Positions 7,142-8,181 of a stretch of 8,181 bases of DNA are shown here, in pieces. The stretch is from an uncultured Lachnospiraceae bacterium. GTDB taxonomy: Bacteria; Bacillota; Clostridia; Lachnospirales; Lachnospiraceae. The stretch covers positions 1-8,181 of the forward strand of contig CAMWUP010000080.1 in the NCBI GenBank assembly GCA_947177465.1. The letters run 5' to 3'. Numbering within the stretch: position 1 is the stretch's first letter; every line of letters starts with the position of its first letter. A program made the translations under genes and the position numbers. Under the pieces are notes generated by a model. The model was given only the letters and a program-made list of their open reading frames with translations. It was not told the DNA's origin and did no database searches.

Positions 7142-8181
7142 ATGTTAAAAAAATTCATGCAGAGGCTGACCGGCAGAAATATTGCACTTTTCGGAAGCGG
7201 TCTTGCGGCGCTGGTTCTGGGGCTTGTACTAATCGGAATCGGCAGACACAGGGCGGGCAGTCTGGATACGCAGGATATGGCTGCAAGGTGGTCGGCGAAG
7301 GGTAATGCGGCGCAGATTAGCTGTTTTTTCTCAAGAGAATCGGGAGTGACTGCGGACAGCATTATCAGCTTTGAACACGCATTGGATAAGGCATTGGAGG
7401 AAGCTTCCATTGTTTCAGAGTCGGAAAATGCAAATGCGCGCCTGTGGGCGGATGCCTACAGCGCCACGGGAAAGGTGGCGATACAGAGCAGTCGTGCTTC
7501 TATCGAAGTACAGGCGGTCGGAATCGGCGGCGATTTCTTTCTGTTTCATCCCCTGAAGCTCTTGTCGGGTTCCTATTTTTCGGGCAATGATGTGATGAAG
7601 GATTATATCGTTTTGGATGAGGACGCCGCATGGCAGCTTTTTGGCTCCAATGACATAGCGGGGCAGATCGTTACAATAAGAGGGATTCCTCATATTGTGG
7701 CAGGCGTTATCGAGCGCGAAGAGGGAAGACTTGCTAAGGCGGCGGGGCTGGATTCCTCTGTAGCCTATGTTTCCTACGAAACCTTGAGCCAGTACGGAAC
7801 CAATTACGGACTGAATACCTATGAAATTGTTATGCCGAATCCCGTGAGCGGGTATGCAAAACAGTATGTGGCGGAGCATATCGGCATTGCGGAAAACGAA
7901 GTGGAAATCGTGGAAAACAGTACGCGATACAGTCTTTCTTCCCTTTTTAAGCTGCTGATGCAATTCGGCACCCGTTCCATGAACGGCAAGGCGATTATTT
8001 ATCCCTACTGGGAAAATATTGCAAGGGGAAATGAAGATATATTGGGACTTTTGCTTGTCCTAGCGGTACTATTGTTTTTGTATCCCACAATATTGCTTCT
8101 GATTGTGCTGATAAGGGCCTGGAAGCGCAGGACATGGACGGTAAAGAGCGTATGGCTGGCGCTTAAGGATAAGCTGGAGAT
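7142..8181 (+). CDS. MacB/FtsX-like ABC permease with extracytoplasmic core domain (3' end outside window)
   Basis: The frame is open to the right edge, with 346 residues visible. ATG 7142 is preceded by AAGGGAGG (7128-7135) six bases away. A basic N-terminus and a membrane segment (about 13-33) lead into an extracytoplasmic region (34 to about 295). This carries the signature of the MacB periplasmic core domain: LLSGSYFSGNDV (140-151), YIVLDEDAAWQLFGSNDIAG (155-174) and VTIRGIPHIVAGVI (177-190). These match the family pattern 'GR.F...D....vvlg...A..LFG...vG..i.i.g..f.VvGV'. A second membrane segment follows at about 299-325 and then a very basic stretch (RAWKRR). No ATPase motif lies in the visible part, so a separate ATPase is expected downstream. 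Together with the HlyD-like adaptor it most likely forms a MacAB-like complex; export of a peptide or glycolipid, or signal-type mechanotransmission, are both possible. Only two membrane segments are visible; the usual third and fourth would lie beyond the edge if present. Confidence 0.8.
   Translation, partial: MLKKFMQRLTGRNIALFGSGLAALVLGLVLIGIGRHRAGSLDTQDMAARWSAKGNAAQISCFFSRESGVTADSIISFEHALDKALEEASIVSESENANARLWADAYSATGKVAIQSSRASIEVQAVGIGGDFFLFHPLKLLSGSYFSGNDVMKDYIVLDEDAAWQLFGSNDIAGQIVTIRGIPHIVAGVIEREEGRLAKAAGLDSSVAYVSYETLSQYGTNYGLNTYEIVMPNPVSGYAKQYVAEHIGIAENEVEIVENSTRYSLSSLFKLLMQFGTRSMNGKAIIYPYWENIARGNEDILGLLLVLAVLLFLYPTILLLIVLIRAWKRRTWTVKSVWLALKDKLE

Noticed and set aside
7415..7963. A 182-residue reading frame on the - strand inside the MacB-like gene
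   Set aside because: The + strand frame is open from 7142 to the right edge and carries a clear MacB-core signature; the - strand frame has no domain or plausible start context.

Overview
The window looks like part of a Bacillota chromosome, probably Lachnospiraceae or a close clostridial relative. This rests on the lipoprotein signal peptide style (a KKK start and a lipobox of the SMAAC type followed by a Gly/Asn/Ser linker), strong AAGGAGG-type ribosome binding sites, a CUT1-type sugar importer with no ATPase gene of its own, and roughly balanced base composition. The lineage is inferred from style; there is no rRNA or marker gene to fix it.

All recognisable genes are on the + strand. Bases 2-892 are the 3' end of an extracellular solute-binding protein gene whose start lies outside the window, closed by an intrinsic terminator (931-981). 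A 380-base gene-free stretch (893-1272) follows. It holds the terminator, two promoter-like sequences, and two inverted repeats in the likely 5' leader.

From 1273 to the right edge there is one tightly packed operon. First comes a 797-residue lipoprotein that joins a beta-propeller-like N-terminal half to a solute-binding C-terminal half. Next are two membrane permeases of the MalF/UgpA and MalG/UgpE type (3705-4640 and 4637-5593, overlapping by 4 bases). Then come a membrane-anchored HlyD/MacA-family adaptor with a very long coiled-coil hairpin (5612-7129) and a MacB/FtsX-like ABC permease with an extracytoplasmic core domain, cut by the right edge (7142 onward). Gaps are 38, -4, 18 and 12 bases, with no terminator between genes.

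The most interesting feature is this combination: an apparently complete import module (binding protein plus two permeases) in the same transcription unit as a MacA/MacB-like module, which is normally associated with export or mechanotransmission. No ATPase gene for either module is visible. The importer probably borrows a shared MsmK/UgpC-type ATPase, and the MacB-like module probably has its ATPase just downstream. Whether the two modules work together is inference. The upstream and downstream solute-binding genes are related in their C-terminal halves, so the locus also contains an old, diverged tandem duplication.
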